From Paenibacillus pinistramenti (GTDB taxonomy: Bacteria; Bacillota; Bacilli; Paenibacillales; Paenibacillaceae): DNA of 64,000 nt. The stretch spans positions 1 through 64,000 of the forward strand of contig NZ_VAWG01000010.1 of NCBI RefSeq assembly GCF_005869875.1. Reading direction: 5' to 3'. Under the pieces are notes generated by a model. The model saw nothing but the letters and a program-made list of their open reading frames with translations, ran no database searches and was not told the DNA's origin. Within the stretch, counting starts at the first letter, position 1. Every line of letters begins with the position of its first letter. The position numbers were made by a program, and so were the translations under genes. Below are positions 55,889-63,551 of the stretch, in pieces.

Positions 55889-56692
55889 GTGGGAATCCTG
55901 TCCAGGTTTCGGCAAGTGATGAAGGCGAATGTGAACGACCTATTGAATAATTCGGTGAACAAATCGGTGAACAAATCGGATGACCCGGAAAAAGAGATCG
56001 ACGCTTACATGCGCAGCCTAAGCAGCGATTTAGGCCAGCTGCGGGCAGAGGCCGCCTCGGTGCAGGCGGAGGAGCGGAGAGCGAAGCTTTCGCTGGACGA
56101 ATGCGAGGCGGAGCTCCGCAAGCTGCAGCGCTACGCCGAGAAGTCGGTGGAGGCCGGCAGGGAGGAGGAGGCGCTGAAGTTCTTGGAGCGCAAGGCGGCG
56201 CTTGCGGAGAAACGCGGCGGGCTGCAGACGGCCTTCGAGCAGGCCAAGGTGAGAGCCGAGGGCATGAAGGCGATGCAGAATAAGCTGCTCGCCGACCTGA
56301 ATCGGCTCGAGACGCGGCGCTCTGAGCTGAAAGGCAAGCTGGCCGAAGCCAGGTTCCAGCAGACGCTGAATGCGTCCGGCGGCGCCGGCGCGGCCTTCGA
56401 GGCGCTGGAGGAGAAGGCCGACCTCGCCTTGAACGAAGCGCAGGCGCTGGCCGAGCTGCGGGGCGGGGCCAGGGAGGACGATCTCGATACGCTGATCGCC
56501 CGGCTGGAGCAGGCGGAGGCCGCCAAGGCCGGTGCTGAGTCAGGCGCGGCAGGGGCCGAATCAGGCGCGGGGCCGGCAGCAGGCGCGGGCCGGGCGGCCG
56601 ATCCGGCGGCTCCGTCTTCGTCGGCCTCTGGTGCGGCTTCTCCGGAAGCCGAGCTGGCCGCGCTCAAGGCAAAAATCAACCGCGGAGAATAG
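55889..56692 (+). CDS. pspA: PspA/IM30 phage-shock protein
   Basis: 267 residues, almost all helical coiled coil (about 1-200), with N-terminal MGILSRFRQVMKANVNDLLN, an amphipathic membrane-binding helix, and AALAEKRGGLQTAFEQAKVRAEGMK. The last about 60 residues are a Gly/Ala/Ser-rich extension. A short repeat VNKSVNKS occurs near residue 25. GGAGGGAG lies 6 bases before GTG 55889; the upstream ATG 55862 precedes that site. Supports the membrane under stress. First gene of pspA-ydjG-ydjH-ydjI, an order known from Bacillus. Confidence 0.93.
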   Translation: MGILSRFRQVMKANVNDLLNNSVNKSVNKSDDPEKEIDAYMRSLSSDLGQLRAEAASVQAEERRAKLSLDECEAELRKLQRYAEKSVEAGREEEALKFLERKAALAEKRGGLQTAFEQAKVRAEGMKAMQNKLLADLNRLETRRSELKGKLAEARFQQTLNASGGAGAAFEALEEKADLALNEAQALAELRGGAREDDLDTLIARLEQAEAAKAGAESGAAGAESGAGPAAGAGRAADPAAPSSSASGAASPEAELAALKAKINRGE

Positions 56693-56719
56693 CTCTCCCG
56701 GTTCCAAAGAGGTGAGAAC

Positions 56720-57754
56720 ATGCCGGTTATTGAATACAAATGCCCGAACTGCGGCAGCAGCATGGTCTTTGACAGCAGGACCGGAACGCTGACCTGCCCG
56801 AGCTGCGGCAGACAGGACAATATCGAGCAGCTGCAGGACCCTTTGACGAAGAGCATGTTCACCGAAGAGGATCATGCGCAGGAATACCGCTGCACCAGCT
56901 GCGGGGCGGTTATTATGACCGACGCGGATACGAGCGCGACGACGTGCAGCTTCTGCGGCTCGGCCGTCGTGCTGGGCGACCGTCTGGCCGGTGAGCTGGC
57001 GCCGGCGATGGTCATTCCTTTTTCGATCAGCAAGGAAGAAGCGAAGCAGGCATTCAAGAAATGGTGCAGGAACGGTCTGCTCACGCCGAGCGGCTTCATG
57101 ACCGCCGACCGGATCAAGGAAATTACCGGCATCTACGTGCCGTTTTGGCTGTATGAGCTGCACAACAACGTTGAGGTTCAGGGGCATGCGACCCGTGTGA
57201 GAACCTACACGAGAGGCGATTACCTGTATACGGAGACGCAGCATTTTGAGATCTACCGCCAGCTCCGCCTCAACTACAAGAGGGTGCCGGTTGACGCCTC
57301 CACGAAGATGAACGATGAGCTGATGGATAAACTGGAGCCTTTTCCATACGCGGAGCTGAAGGATTTCAAGACGCCTTATCTGGCCGGTTATATTGCCGAA
57401 AAATACAGCCGCGACGACAACGAGCTGCTTCCGCGCGCCAAGGAAAAGATCCGCGGTTATATCGAGTCGGCCATCTCCTCCTCGGTTGCCGGCTATACGA
57501 CCGTCAATTACACAAATAAGCAGATCGACACCACGCGCCGGCAGTCGGACTATGTGCTGCTCCCGGTCTGGATGGTCTACTATGACTACGACAAGCAGGA
57601 GCACACCTTTGCCATGAACGGGCAGACAGGCAAGGTGGTCGGCAAACCGCCGATCAGCAAAGCAAAAGTAGCCGCCTGGTTCGGCGGAATTACCTGCGCG
57701 TCGCTGCTGGTGCTGAAGCTCGTTTCGCTCGCGATGGGAGGGGGCTTCCTATGA
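56720..57754 (+). CDS. ydjG: YdjG-like zinc-ribbon membrane protein
   Basis: 344 residues. Two zinc ribbons at the N-terminus (CPNCG...CPSCG about 8-31; CTSCG...CSFCG about 57-82), a soluble middle with FSISKEEAKQAFKKWCR and YVPFWLYELH, and a hydrophobic C-terminal segment after about 315. Function as a partner of PspA/YdjI in envelope protection. ATG start; stop overlaps ydjH start (ATGA). Confidence 0.88.
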   Translation: MPVIEYKCPNCGSSMVFDSRTGTLTCPSCGRQDNIEQLQDPLTKSMFTEEDHAQEYRCTSCGAVIMTDADTSATTCSFCGSAVVLGDRLAGELAPAMVIPFSISKEEAKQAFKKWCRNGLLTPSGFMTADRIKEITGIYVPFWLYELHNNVEVQGHATRVRTYTRGDYLYTETQHFEIYRQLRLNYKRVPVDASTKMNDELMDKLEPFPYAELKDFKTPYLAGYIAEKYSRDDNELLPRAKEKIRGYIESAISSSVAGYTTVNYTNKQIDTTRRQSDYVLLPVWMVYYDYDKQEHTFAMNGQTGKVVGKPPISKAKVAAWFGGITCASLLVLKLVSLAMGGGFL

Positions 57755-58575
57755 GATCTATGAAATACATGCTCAATATCCCGAAAATGCTGGGCGCTTT
57801 GGCCATGCTCCTCCTTCTTCTCGTTCCTCTGCTTGCCCCGGTCCATTCGGAGGCTGCGGATGATTCCGGCAGCAAGAACCGGATCTACGACGAAGCGCAG
57901 CTGCTGACCCAGGAGCAGATTGATCAGCTGAATGCAGTGGCGGCCCGTTACAGCGCGAAGAGGGAGACAGACTTTATTGTTTATACGACCGATAATCCGG
58001 ATCATCTGGATGTGGTTGATCTGACGGAGAATTTTTACGATGACAACGGCCCTGGCTACGATAAATCTCACGGCAACGCCGTTCTGCTGACACTGGACAT
58101 GAGAAACCGGGATGTGTATCTGGCCGGCTTCTCTAAAGGCGAGGAGTATCTGGACGACAGCAGGCTGGATAAGATCAGGGACAAAATTACGCCGGACCTG
58201 TCCAGCGGCGATTATGAGCAGGCATTTGAGACGTATATCAAAACGGCTTCCAGATACATGGGCTTCCGGCCGGGCGTGAACCCGGATAATCTTTTGTTCA
58301 ACGGCTGGTTTCAGATCGGCGTCTCAGCGGTAATCGGCGTAATTGCCGTCGGTGTGATGGCCTACCGTTCCGGCGGCCAGGTGACCGTTAACCGGATGAC
58401 CTATGAAGACGCGGCGGCCTCGGGCGTCGTGAGCCACGAAGACCGCTATCTGCACACCACGACGACCCGGCAGAAAATTGTGCGCAGCAACGGCGGCGGC
58501 GGAGGCCGGCCGGGCGGTGGAGGCGGCGTGACCGGCGGCGGGCATTCGCACAGCGGGAGCCGCGGATCTTTTTAG
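57751..58575 (+). CDS. ydjH: YdjH-like TPM-domain membrane protein
   Basis: 274 residues. Signal/anchor at the N-terminus (ALAMLLLLLVPLLAPV), then a TPM domain (about 45-165: YDEAQLLTQEQIDQLN, TDFIVYT, SHGNAVLLTLDMRNRDVYL), a second membrane segment near 195 (GVSAVIGVIAVGVMAY) and a Gly-rich tail ending GGGHSHSGSRGSF. ATGA overlap with ydjG. Its stop codon lies inside the first unit of a tandem repeat at 58569. Confidence 0.88.
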   Translation: MRSMKYMLNIPKMLGALAMLLLLLVPLLAPVHSEAADDSGSKNRIYDEAQLLTQEQIDQLNAVAARYSAKRETDFIVYTTDNPDHLDVVDLTENFYDDNGPGYDKSHGNAVLLTLDMRNRDVYLAGFSKGEEYLDDSRLDKIRDKITPDLSSGDYEQAFETYIKTASRYMGFRPGVNPDNLLFNGWFQIGVSAVIGVIAVGVMAYRSGGQVTVNRMTYEDAAASGVVSHEDRYLHTTTTRQKIVRSNGGGGGRPGGGGGVTGGGHSHSGSRGSF

Positions 58576-58626
58576 GGAGGCACTTTTAGGGAGGCACTTT
58601 TTAGGGAGGCACTTTTAGGGAGGCAC
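58569..58626 (+). repeat. Tandem repeat of TTTT(T)AGGGAGGCAC
   Basis: Four units, alternately 15 and 14 bases (58569, 58584, 58598, 58613), so really a 29-base unit twice. Each carries AGGGAGG, a Shine-Dalgarno-like core, and the first also holds the ydjH TAG stop. Confidence 0.92.
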
Positions 58627-58672
58627 TTTTTAGAAGGCAGGAATCAGGAATTCAGGGAAGGATGGCGATGAA

Positions 58673-59725
58673 ATGAGCTTTTTCAAGAATCAGTTCTCCA
58701 ACGTGGTGGAATGGGAAGAGTTCCGGGATGACATGATCTTCTGGAAGTGGAGCAACCGGGAGATCAAGAAAGGCAGCAAGCTGATCATCCGCTCCGGCCA
58801 GGACGCGGTGTTTATTAACAACGGGAAGGTTGAAGGTATTTTTGAAAATGAAGGCGTCTATAACATCGACTCCGACATCATTCCGTTCCTGTCCACGCTG
58901 AAGGGCTTCAAGTTCGGCTTCAACAGCGGCATGCGGGTGGAAGTGCTGTTCGTTAACACCAAGGAATTTACGGTGAGATGGGGCACGCAGAGCCCGATTC
59001 TGATTCCGACGCCGCAGCTGCCGGGCGGCATGCCGATCCGGGCCAACGGCACGTTTAACTTCAAGGTGAACGATTACGTGACGCTGATCGACAAGATTGC
59101 GGGCATCAAGGACACCTATCTGGTCGAGGACGTGAAGGTGCGAATCACCGCGCTGCTTAGCCAGCTGCTGATGAAGTGGATCGGCAGGGAAGGCAAGGAT
59201 ATGTTCAACCTGCAGGCCAACGCCGACGCGATTGCCTCCGGCATCCGGGAGGATCTGGATATGCAGATCATGGGCGACGGGCTGACCATTACGGGCTTCC
59301 AGGTGATGAGCTTTAATTATCCGCAGGAAATTCAGGACATGATCACGAAAAATGCCTCCTACGGCATGATCGGCGACCTGCAGAAATACCAGCAGGTCAG
59401 CATGACCGACGGCATCGCCTCCGGCAAGGTCAAGGGCGGCGGTACGGCCGCGGACATGGCCGGCATGATGATGGGCATGAACATGGCGAATGAAATGATG
59501 AAGAACATGAACGCCGGGCAGGGGGGCGGGCAGAACCAGGGCCCTGGACAAGGCGGACCGGGCCAGAATCCGGCTCCAGCTGCGGGCCAAGGCCAGCCGG
59601 CCTCTCAGCAGGGAGCTTCCTCGGCAGCAGCCGGAGGCGCCAAGCGGCCGAACTTCTGCCCGAACTGCGGCGCGAAGACCGAAGGAGCCAATTTCTGCCC
59701 GAACTGCGGCCAGAAGCTGGTTTAG
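58673..59725 (+). CDS. ydjI: YdjI-like SPFH-domain protein with zinc ribbons
   Basis: 350 residues. SPFH/virion-core-like region (about 1-260; NVVEWEEF, DDMIFWKW, GIFENEGVYNID, LITGFQVMSF-type) then a Met/Gly-rich part (MAGMMMGMNMANEMMKNMN), a Gln/Pro/Ala linker, and two C-terminal zinc knuckles (FCPNCGAKTEGANFCPNCG). In Bacillus YdjI recruits PspA to membranes. Start ATG with GGAAGGATGGCG. Last gene of the operon. Confidence 0.9.
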   Translation: MSFFKNQFSNVVEWEEFRDDMIFWKWSNREIKKGSKLIIRSGQDAVFINNGKVEGIFENEGVYNIDSDIIPFLSTLKGFKFGFNSGMRVEVLFVNTKEFTVRWGTQSPILIPTPQLPGGMPIRANGTFNFKVNDYVTLIDKIAGIKDTYLVEDVKVRITALLSQLLMKWIGREGKDMFNLQANADAIASGIREDLDMQIMGDGLTITGFQVMSFNYPQEIQDMITKNASYGMIGDLQKYQQVSMTDGIASGKVKGGGTAADMAGMMMGMNMANEMMKNMNAGQGGGQNQGPGQGGPGQNPAPAAGQGQPASQQGASSAAAGGAKRPNFCPNCGAKTEGANFCPNCGQKLV

Positions 59726-59748
59726 AGCGGGATTGATAGGGTCATCAT

Positions 59749-59788
59749 CCGGCCCAGAAGCGGCTGCCTAGGCTGTATTCTGGGCCGG
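59749..59788 (+). terminator. Hairpin after ydjI
   Basis: CCGGCCCAGAA / TTCTGGGCCGG, an 11-bp stem, 24 bases past the ydjI stop. No T-run follows, so termination efficiency is uncertain. It lies in the 348-base gap 59726-60073 together with the sites described next. Confidence 0.55.
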
Positions 59789-59916
59789 AGCCCGGGCCTG
59801 GCAGGGGCAGGCCGCCTTAAGCCCGCGAAGTGGCACGAAAAGGGACTTGTAGGATCGCCCGGAACAGATTATGCTGGTATCATAAGCTGCTCCGGGGCCT
59901 ATTCCGGAGAAAAAGT

Positions 59917-60030
59917 AAATCGATTTCATCAAAAATAAAATCGATTTCATTTACTGAGCTTTTTCGGCGCAAAGGCAGTTATTTAGAAAAAGGCGATTAT
60001 TCAGGAGAAGGCAGTTATTCAGAAGGCAAT
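59917..60030 (+). promoter_or_regulatory. Paired palindromes and repeats upstream of the GH3 gene
   Basis: Two identical palindromes AAATCGATTT at 59917-59926 and 59938-59947, 21 bases apart centre to centre (two helical turns), each followed by CAT. Downstream, three loose copies of AAGGCAGTTATTCAGAA-type sequence occupy about 59972-60028. The paired sites look like a cooperative repressor or activator site for the glycosidase gene. Confidence 0.5.
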
Positions 60031-60073
60031 TGCGTTAAGTCAGTGCCTATTTATTTTTTTGGAGGGGAACAGG

Positions 60074-62863
60074 TTGAGCAAACAGTTAATCGGAGTACCA
60101 CTCGAGGGTTTTGCAGCATTCAGCAGAAAGGCAGCGGCAGAAGGCGCTGTTTTATTGAAAAATGAAGGGCAGGTCCTTCCGCTGCGCGGCGGCGAAAGCG
60201 TATCCATTTTTGGCCGGACGCAGGTGAATTATTACCGCAGCGGCACAGGCTCAGGCGGCAGCGTGAACGTCGAGTATACGACAAATCTGCTGGACGGACT
60301 GCGCAGCAAGAAGAATCTGACCGTCGACGAGGAGCTTGCAGCGGTTTATGAGAAATGGATTGAGCAGAATCCGTTTGATAACGGCGGGGGCGGCTGGGCC
60401 GCCGAGCCTTGGCATCAGAAGGAGATGCCGCTGAGCGATGAGCTGGTGGCTGAAGCGAGAAAACGCTCCGACAAAGCGGTAATCGTTATCGGACGCACTG
60501 CCGGTGAGGATCAGGACAATGCTGGCGAGCCGGGCAGCTATCTGCTGACGGAGGATGAGCTGGCGATGCTGAAGCAGGTGACGGCTCATTTTGAGCAGAC
60601 CATTGTCGTACTTAATGTGTCCAACATTATCGACATGAGCTGGATGAACGACAGCAGCCATGTGAACCCGATTCCTTGCGTGATCTACTCCTGGCACGGC
60701 GGCATGGAAGGCGGCAACGCGATTGCCGATGTACTGGCCGGGGACGTAACGCCAAGCGGCAAGCTGACGGATACGGTTGCCTATTCGCTGGACGACTACC
60801 CGTCGACCCGCAACTATGGCAATGAGTTCAAGAACCTTTACCAGGAAGATATTTATGTGGGGTACCGTTATTTTGAAACCTTTGCCCCGGATAGCGTGCA
60901 GTATGAATTCGGCTTTGGTTTGTCCTATACAACGTTTGAAGTGAAATCTCAAGAAGCCAAGCTGGTCAGCAGAGAGGGCAAATCCTATATCGAGGCTGCT
61001 GTAACGGTGGCCAATACCGGCGATACTTACGCAGGCAAAGAAGTCGTGCAGCTGTACTATGAAGCGCCGCAGGGCAAGCTCGGCAAGCCGGCGAGAGCGC
61101 TCGCGGCCTTCGGCAAAACGAAGCTGCTTCAGCCGGGCGAATCGCAGCAGCTTACGATCAGCTTCCCGGTTTCAGCTATGGCTTCCTACGATGACTCCGG
61201 AGCAGCCGGACATGCTTACGCTTATGTGCTGGAGGAAGGCACTTACCGGATTTATGCCGGAACCAGTGTGAAGCAGCTGTCCCCGCTTAACGTCGATGGC
61301 AAAGAAGGCTATGCGGTGGAATCGCTTCAGGTGGTGGAGCAGCTTCAGCAGGCCTTGGCGCCTACGGAGGATTTTACAAGAATGAAGCCGGGTGCCCGCA
61401 GAGCGGACGGCACTTACGAGCTGGAATTTGTTCAGGTTCCGAAGCTGCAGTACTCCCTGGCGGAGCGGATTGAGCATAATCTGCCGCCTTACTTGGAGCA
61501 GACCGGCGACAAGGGCCACAAGCTGGAGGATGTGCTGGAAGGCAAGGCCAGCATGGAGACCTTCATCGCCCAGCTCAGCGATCAGGAGCTGGCTACAATC
61601 GTCCGCGGCGAAGGCATGAGCAGCCCGCTGGTGACTTCGGGAACCGCATCGGCGTTCGGCGGCGTCAGCGAAGCGCTGCAGGGCTACGGCATTCCGGTAG
61701 GCTGTACGGCTGACGGCCCGTCCGGCATCCGTATGGACAGCGGGGAGAAGGCGACCCAGGTATCCATCGGAACGCTGCTCGCCGCAACCTGGGATACAGC
61801 GCTGGTGGAGGAGCTGTATGTACTCGAGGGCAAGGAGCTGCTGCGCAACGAGATCGACACGCTGCTGGGACCTGGCCTTAACATCCGCCGCAGCCCGCTG
61901 AACGGGCGGAACTTTGAGTATTTTTCCGAGGACCCGCTGATCTCCGGCGTCTTCGCCGCAGCCTGTGTCAAAGGCATTATGAAGGGCGGCTCTAACGCTA
62001 CGCTGAAGCATTTTGCCTGCAACAACCAGGAGAAATACCGCACCAAAGTGGATGCCGTTGTCTCTGAGCGGGCGGTGCGCGAGATTTATCTGAAGGGCTT
62101 TGAAATCGCCGTGAAGGAAGGCGGCGCGAACTCCATCATGACTTCCTACAATCCGGTGAACGGCCACTGGGCGGCTTCCAACTATGACCTGAACACGACG
62201 ATCCTGCGCGGCGAGTGGGGCTATACCGGCATCGTCATGACCGACTGGTGGGCGCTGATGAACGATACGGCGAACGGCGGCCCGGCGGACCGCAAGAACA
62301 CGAACTTCATGGTGCGTGCGCAGAACGATCTGTACATGGTTGTGGCGAACCACGGAGCGGAAGCCAACGTCTGGGATGACAACACCATGGAATCCCTGGA
62401 AAATGGCACGCTGACCCGCGCGGAGCTCCAGCGCTCGGCGATGAACATCTGCCGGTTCCTGATGCATGCGCCGGTCTTCGCAAGAAGAGATCAGATGAGC
62501 GAAGAGAAAGCGCAGACCATTAACGCAAATGCAGAGCTGGCGGCGGAACAGGCTCAAACGGTGGGCGTGGATACGAAGGCCGAAGCCTCGGAATCCGGAG
62601 CAGCCGTCGTGAAGGTTGAGCAGGCGGGCGAGTATCAGCTGTATGCCAGCCTGATGTCCGCGGAATCCGACCAGGCCCAAAGCGCCTGCAATCTGCTGCT
62701 GAACGGCCAGCTGGTGACCACGATCCAGACGAACGGCACCAATGCGAACTGGATCAACCAGAAGCTGGTGAAGGTGGAGCTTGAAGCCGGGCTGTATGAA
62801 CTGAAGCTGGAAGTGACCAAACCTGGATTGAAGATTCAGTCGATCCGGTTCAAGCGGGTTTAA
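60074..62863 (+). CDS. Glycoside hydrolase family 3 with permuted domain order
   Basis: About 929 residues. The domain normally at the C-terminus comes first (about 20-260, AVIVIGRTAGEDQDN, SWHGGMEGGNAIADVL, GFGLSYTTFEV), then a fibronectin III-like domain (about 285-400), then the catalytic TIM-barrel domain (about 505-790) with GPGLNIRRSPLNGRNFEYFSEDP split motifs, KHFACNNQE and the nucleophile Asp724 in VMTDWW. A carbohydrate-binding-like C-terminal domain follows. A beta-glucosidase/xylosidase is likely. No signal peptide. Start TTG 60074 after GGAGGGGA; the upstream TTG is inside that site. Confidence 0.9.
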   Translation: MSKQLIGVPLEGFAAFSRKAAAEGAVLLKNEGQVLPLRGGESVSIFGRTQVNYYRSGTGSGGSVNVEYTTNLLDGLRSKKNLTVDEELAAVYEKWIEQNPFDNGGGGWAAEPWHQKEMPLSDELVAEARKRSDKAVIVIGRTAGEDQDNAGEPGSYLLTEDELAMLKQVTAHFEQTIVVLNVSNIIDMSWMNDSSHVNPIPCVIYSWHGGMEGGNAIADVLAGDVTPSGKLTDTVAYSLDDYPSTRNYGNEFKNLYQEDIYVGYRYFETFAPDSVQYEFGFGLSYTTFEVKSQEAKLVSREGKSYIEAAVTVANTGDTYAGKEVVQLYYEAPQGKLGKPARALAAFGKTKLLQPGESQQLTISFPVSAMASYDDSGAAGHAYAYVLEEGTYRIYAGTSVKQLSPLNVDGKEGYAVESLQVVEQLQQALAPTEDFTRMKPGARRADGTYELEFVQVPKLQYSLAERIEHNLPPYLEQTGDKGHKLEDVLEGKASMETFIAQLSDQELATIVRGEGMSSPLVTSGTASAFGGVSEALQGYGIPVGCTADGPSGIRMDSGEKATQVSIGTLLAATWDTALVEELYVLEGKELLRNEIDTLLGPGLNIRRSPLNGRNFEYFSEDPLISGVFAAACVKGIMKGGSNATLKHFACNNQEKYRTKVDAVVSERAVREIYLKGFEIAVKEGGANSIMTSYNPVNGHWAASNYDLNTTILRGEWGYTGIVMTDWWALMNDTANGGPADRKNTNFMVRAQNDLYMVVANHGAEANVWDDNTMESLENGTLTRAELQRSAMNICRFLMHAPVFARRDQMSEEKAQTINANAELAAEQAQTVGVDTKAEASESGAAVVKVEQAGEYQLYASLMSAESDQAQSACNLLLNGQLVTTIQTNGTNANWINQKLVKVELEAGLYELKLEVTKPGLKIQSIRFKRV

Positions 62864-62887
62864 GGACAAAGGAGCTTCAAAATCCAT

Positions 62888-62916
62888 TTGACTTTTGCAA
62901 TTCCATTCTTTATCAT
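62888..62916 (+). promoter_or_regulatory. Promoter of the T-box unit
   Basis: TTGACT (62888-62893), 17-base spacer, TATCAT (62911-62916), about 35 bases before the first T-box leader. Confidence 0.7.
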
Positions 62917-62949
62917 AGCTTCCATATCAAGCTGAATGACAAAGGCTGG

Positions 62950-63221
62950 AATCAAGGACATGAGTTCATGCAGGATACCGGACAGAAAGAGGGGTCACCG
63001 GCTGAGAGCCCCTTCGGCAGTCGTATGAATTTACCGCCTTGTAGCTGCGTTTGTGAAATTACGGATAGTTCGGGGTTTGAAGACTCGTGATCTGGCCGTG
63101 AGAGTAAGGAGCGCCGGGACTTCCCGTTACAGAAGCTGAGGATTCGCCTGTTTGGCAGGCGGATTGAATTTGGGTGGAACCACGAGCATGCTCGTCCCTT
63201 GCGGACAGCGTGCTCTTTTTT
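62950..63221 (+). promoter_or_regulatory. T-box riboswitch leader 1 (Thr)
   Basis: Stem I shows the AG-bulge/distal-loop pattern ACAGAAAGAGG and GGCTGAGAGCC. The specifier region ATTTACCGCCTTG gives ACC (Thr) followed by a purine. The T-box bulge sequence GGGTGGAACCACG is at 63172-63184. The terminator GAGCATGCT(C)GTCC-CTTGC-GGACAGCGTGCTC with a T-run ends at 63221. Uncharged tRNA-Thr pairing with ACC would promote the antiterminator. Confidence 0.88.
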
Positions 63222-63245
63222 ATTTTTTTATAGTAAAAAGCTAAG

Positions 63246-63519
63246 ATCAAGGACATGAGTTCATGCAGGACACCGGACAGAAAGAGGGGTCACCGGCTGA
63301 GAGCCCCTTCGGCAGTCGTATGGATTTACCGCCTTGCAGCTGCGTTTGTGAAATTACGGATAGGCTCGGGTTTGAGAACTCGTGATCTGGCTGTGAGAGT
63401 AAGAAGCGCCGGGAATTCCCGTTATAGAAGGCAGAGGATTTGCCTGTTTGGCAGGCGGATTGAATTTGGGTGGAACCACGAGCATGCTCGTCCCTTGCGG
63501 ACAGCGTGCTCTTTTTTTT
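63246..63519 (+). promoter_or_regulatory. T-box riboswitch leader 2 (Thr)
   Basis: Near-identical copy of leader 1, displaced by 296 bases: same specifier ACC, T-box GGGTGGAACCACG at 63468-63480, and terminator ending in TTTTTTTT at 63519. Two leaders in series demand two antitermination events and sharpen the response to threonine starvation. The Shine-Dalgarno AAGGAG of the next gene lies 16 bases beyond. Confidence 0.88.
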
Positions 63520-63551
63520 GTTCACAAATCAAACTGAAGGAGTGTTGTGCG

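Noticed and set aside
61172-62887. 571-residue minus-strand frame over the GH3 gene
   Set aside because: Shadow of a certain gene, His/Arg/Gln-rich with no domain.
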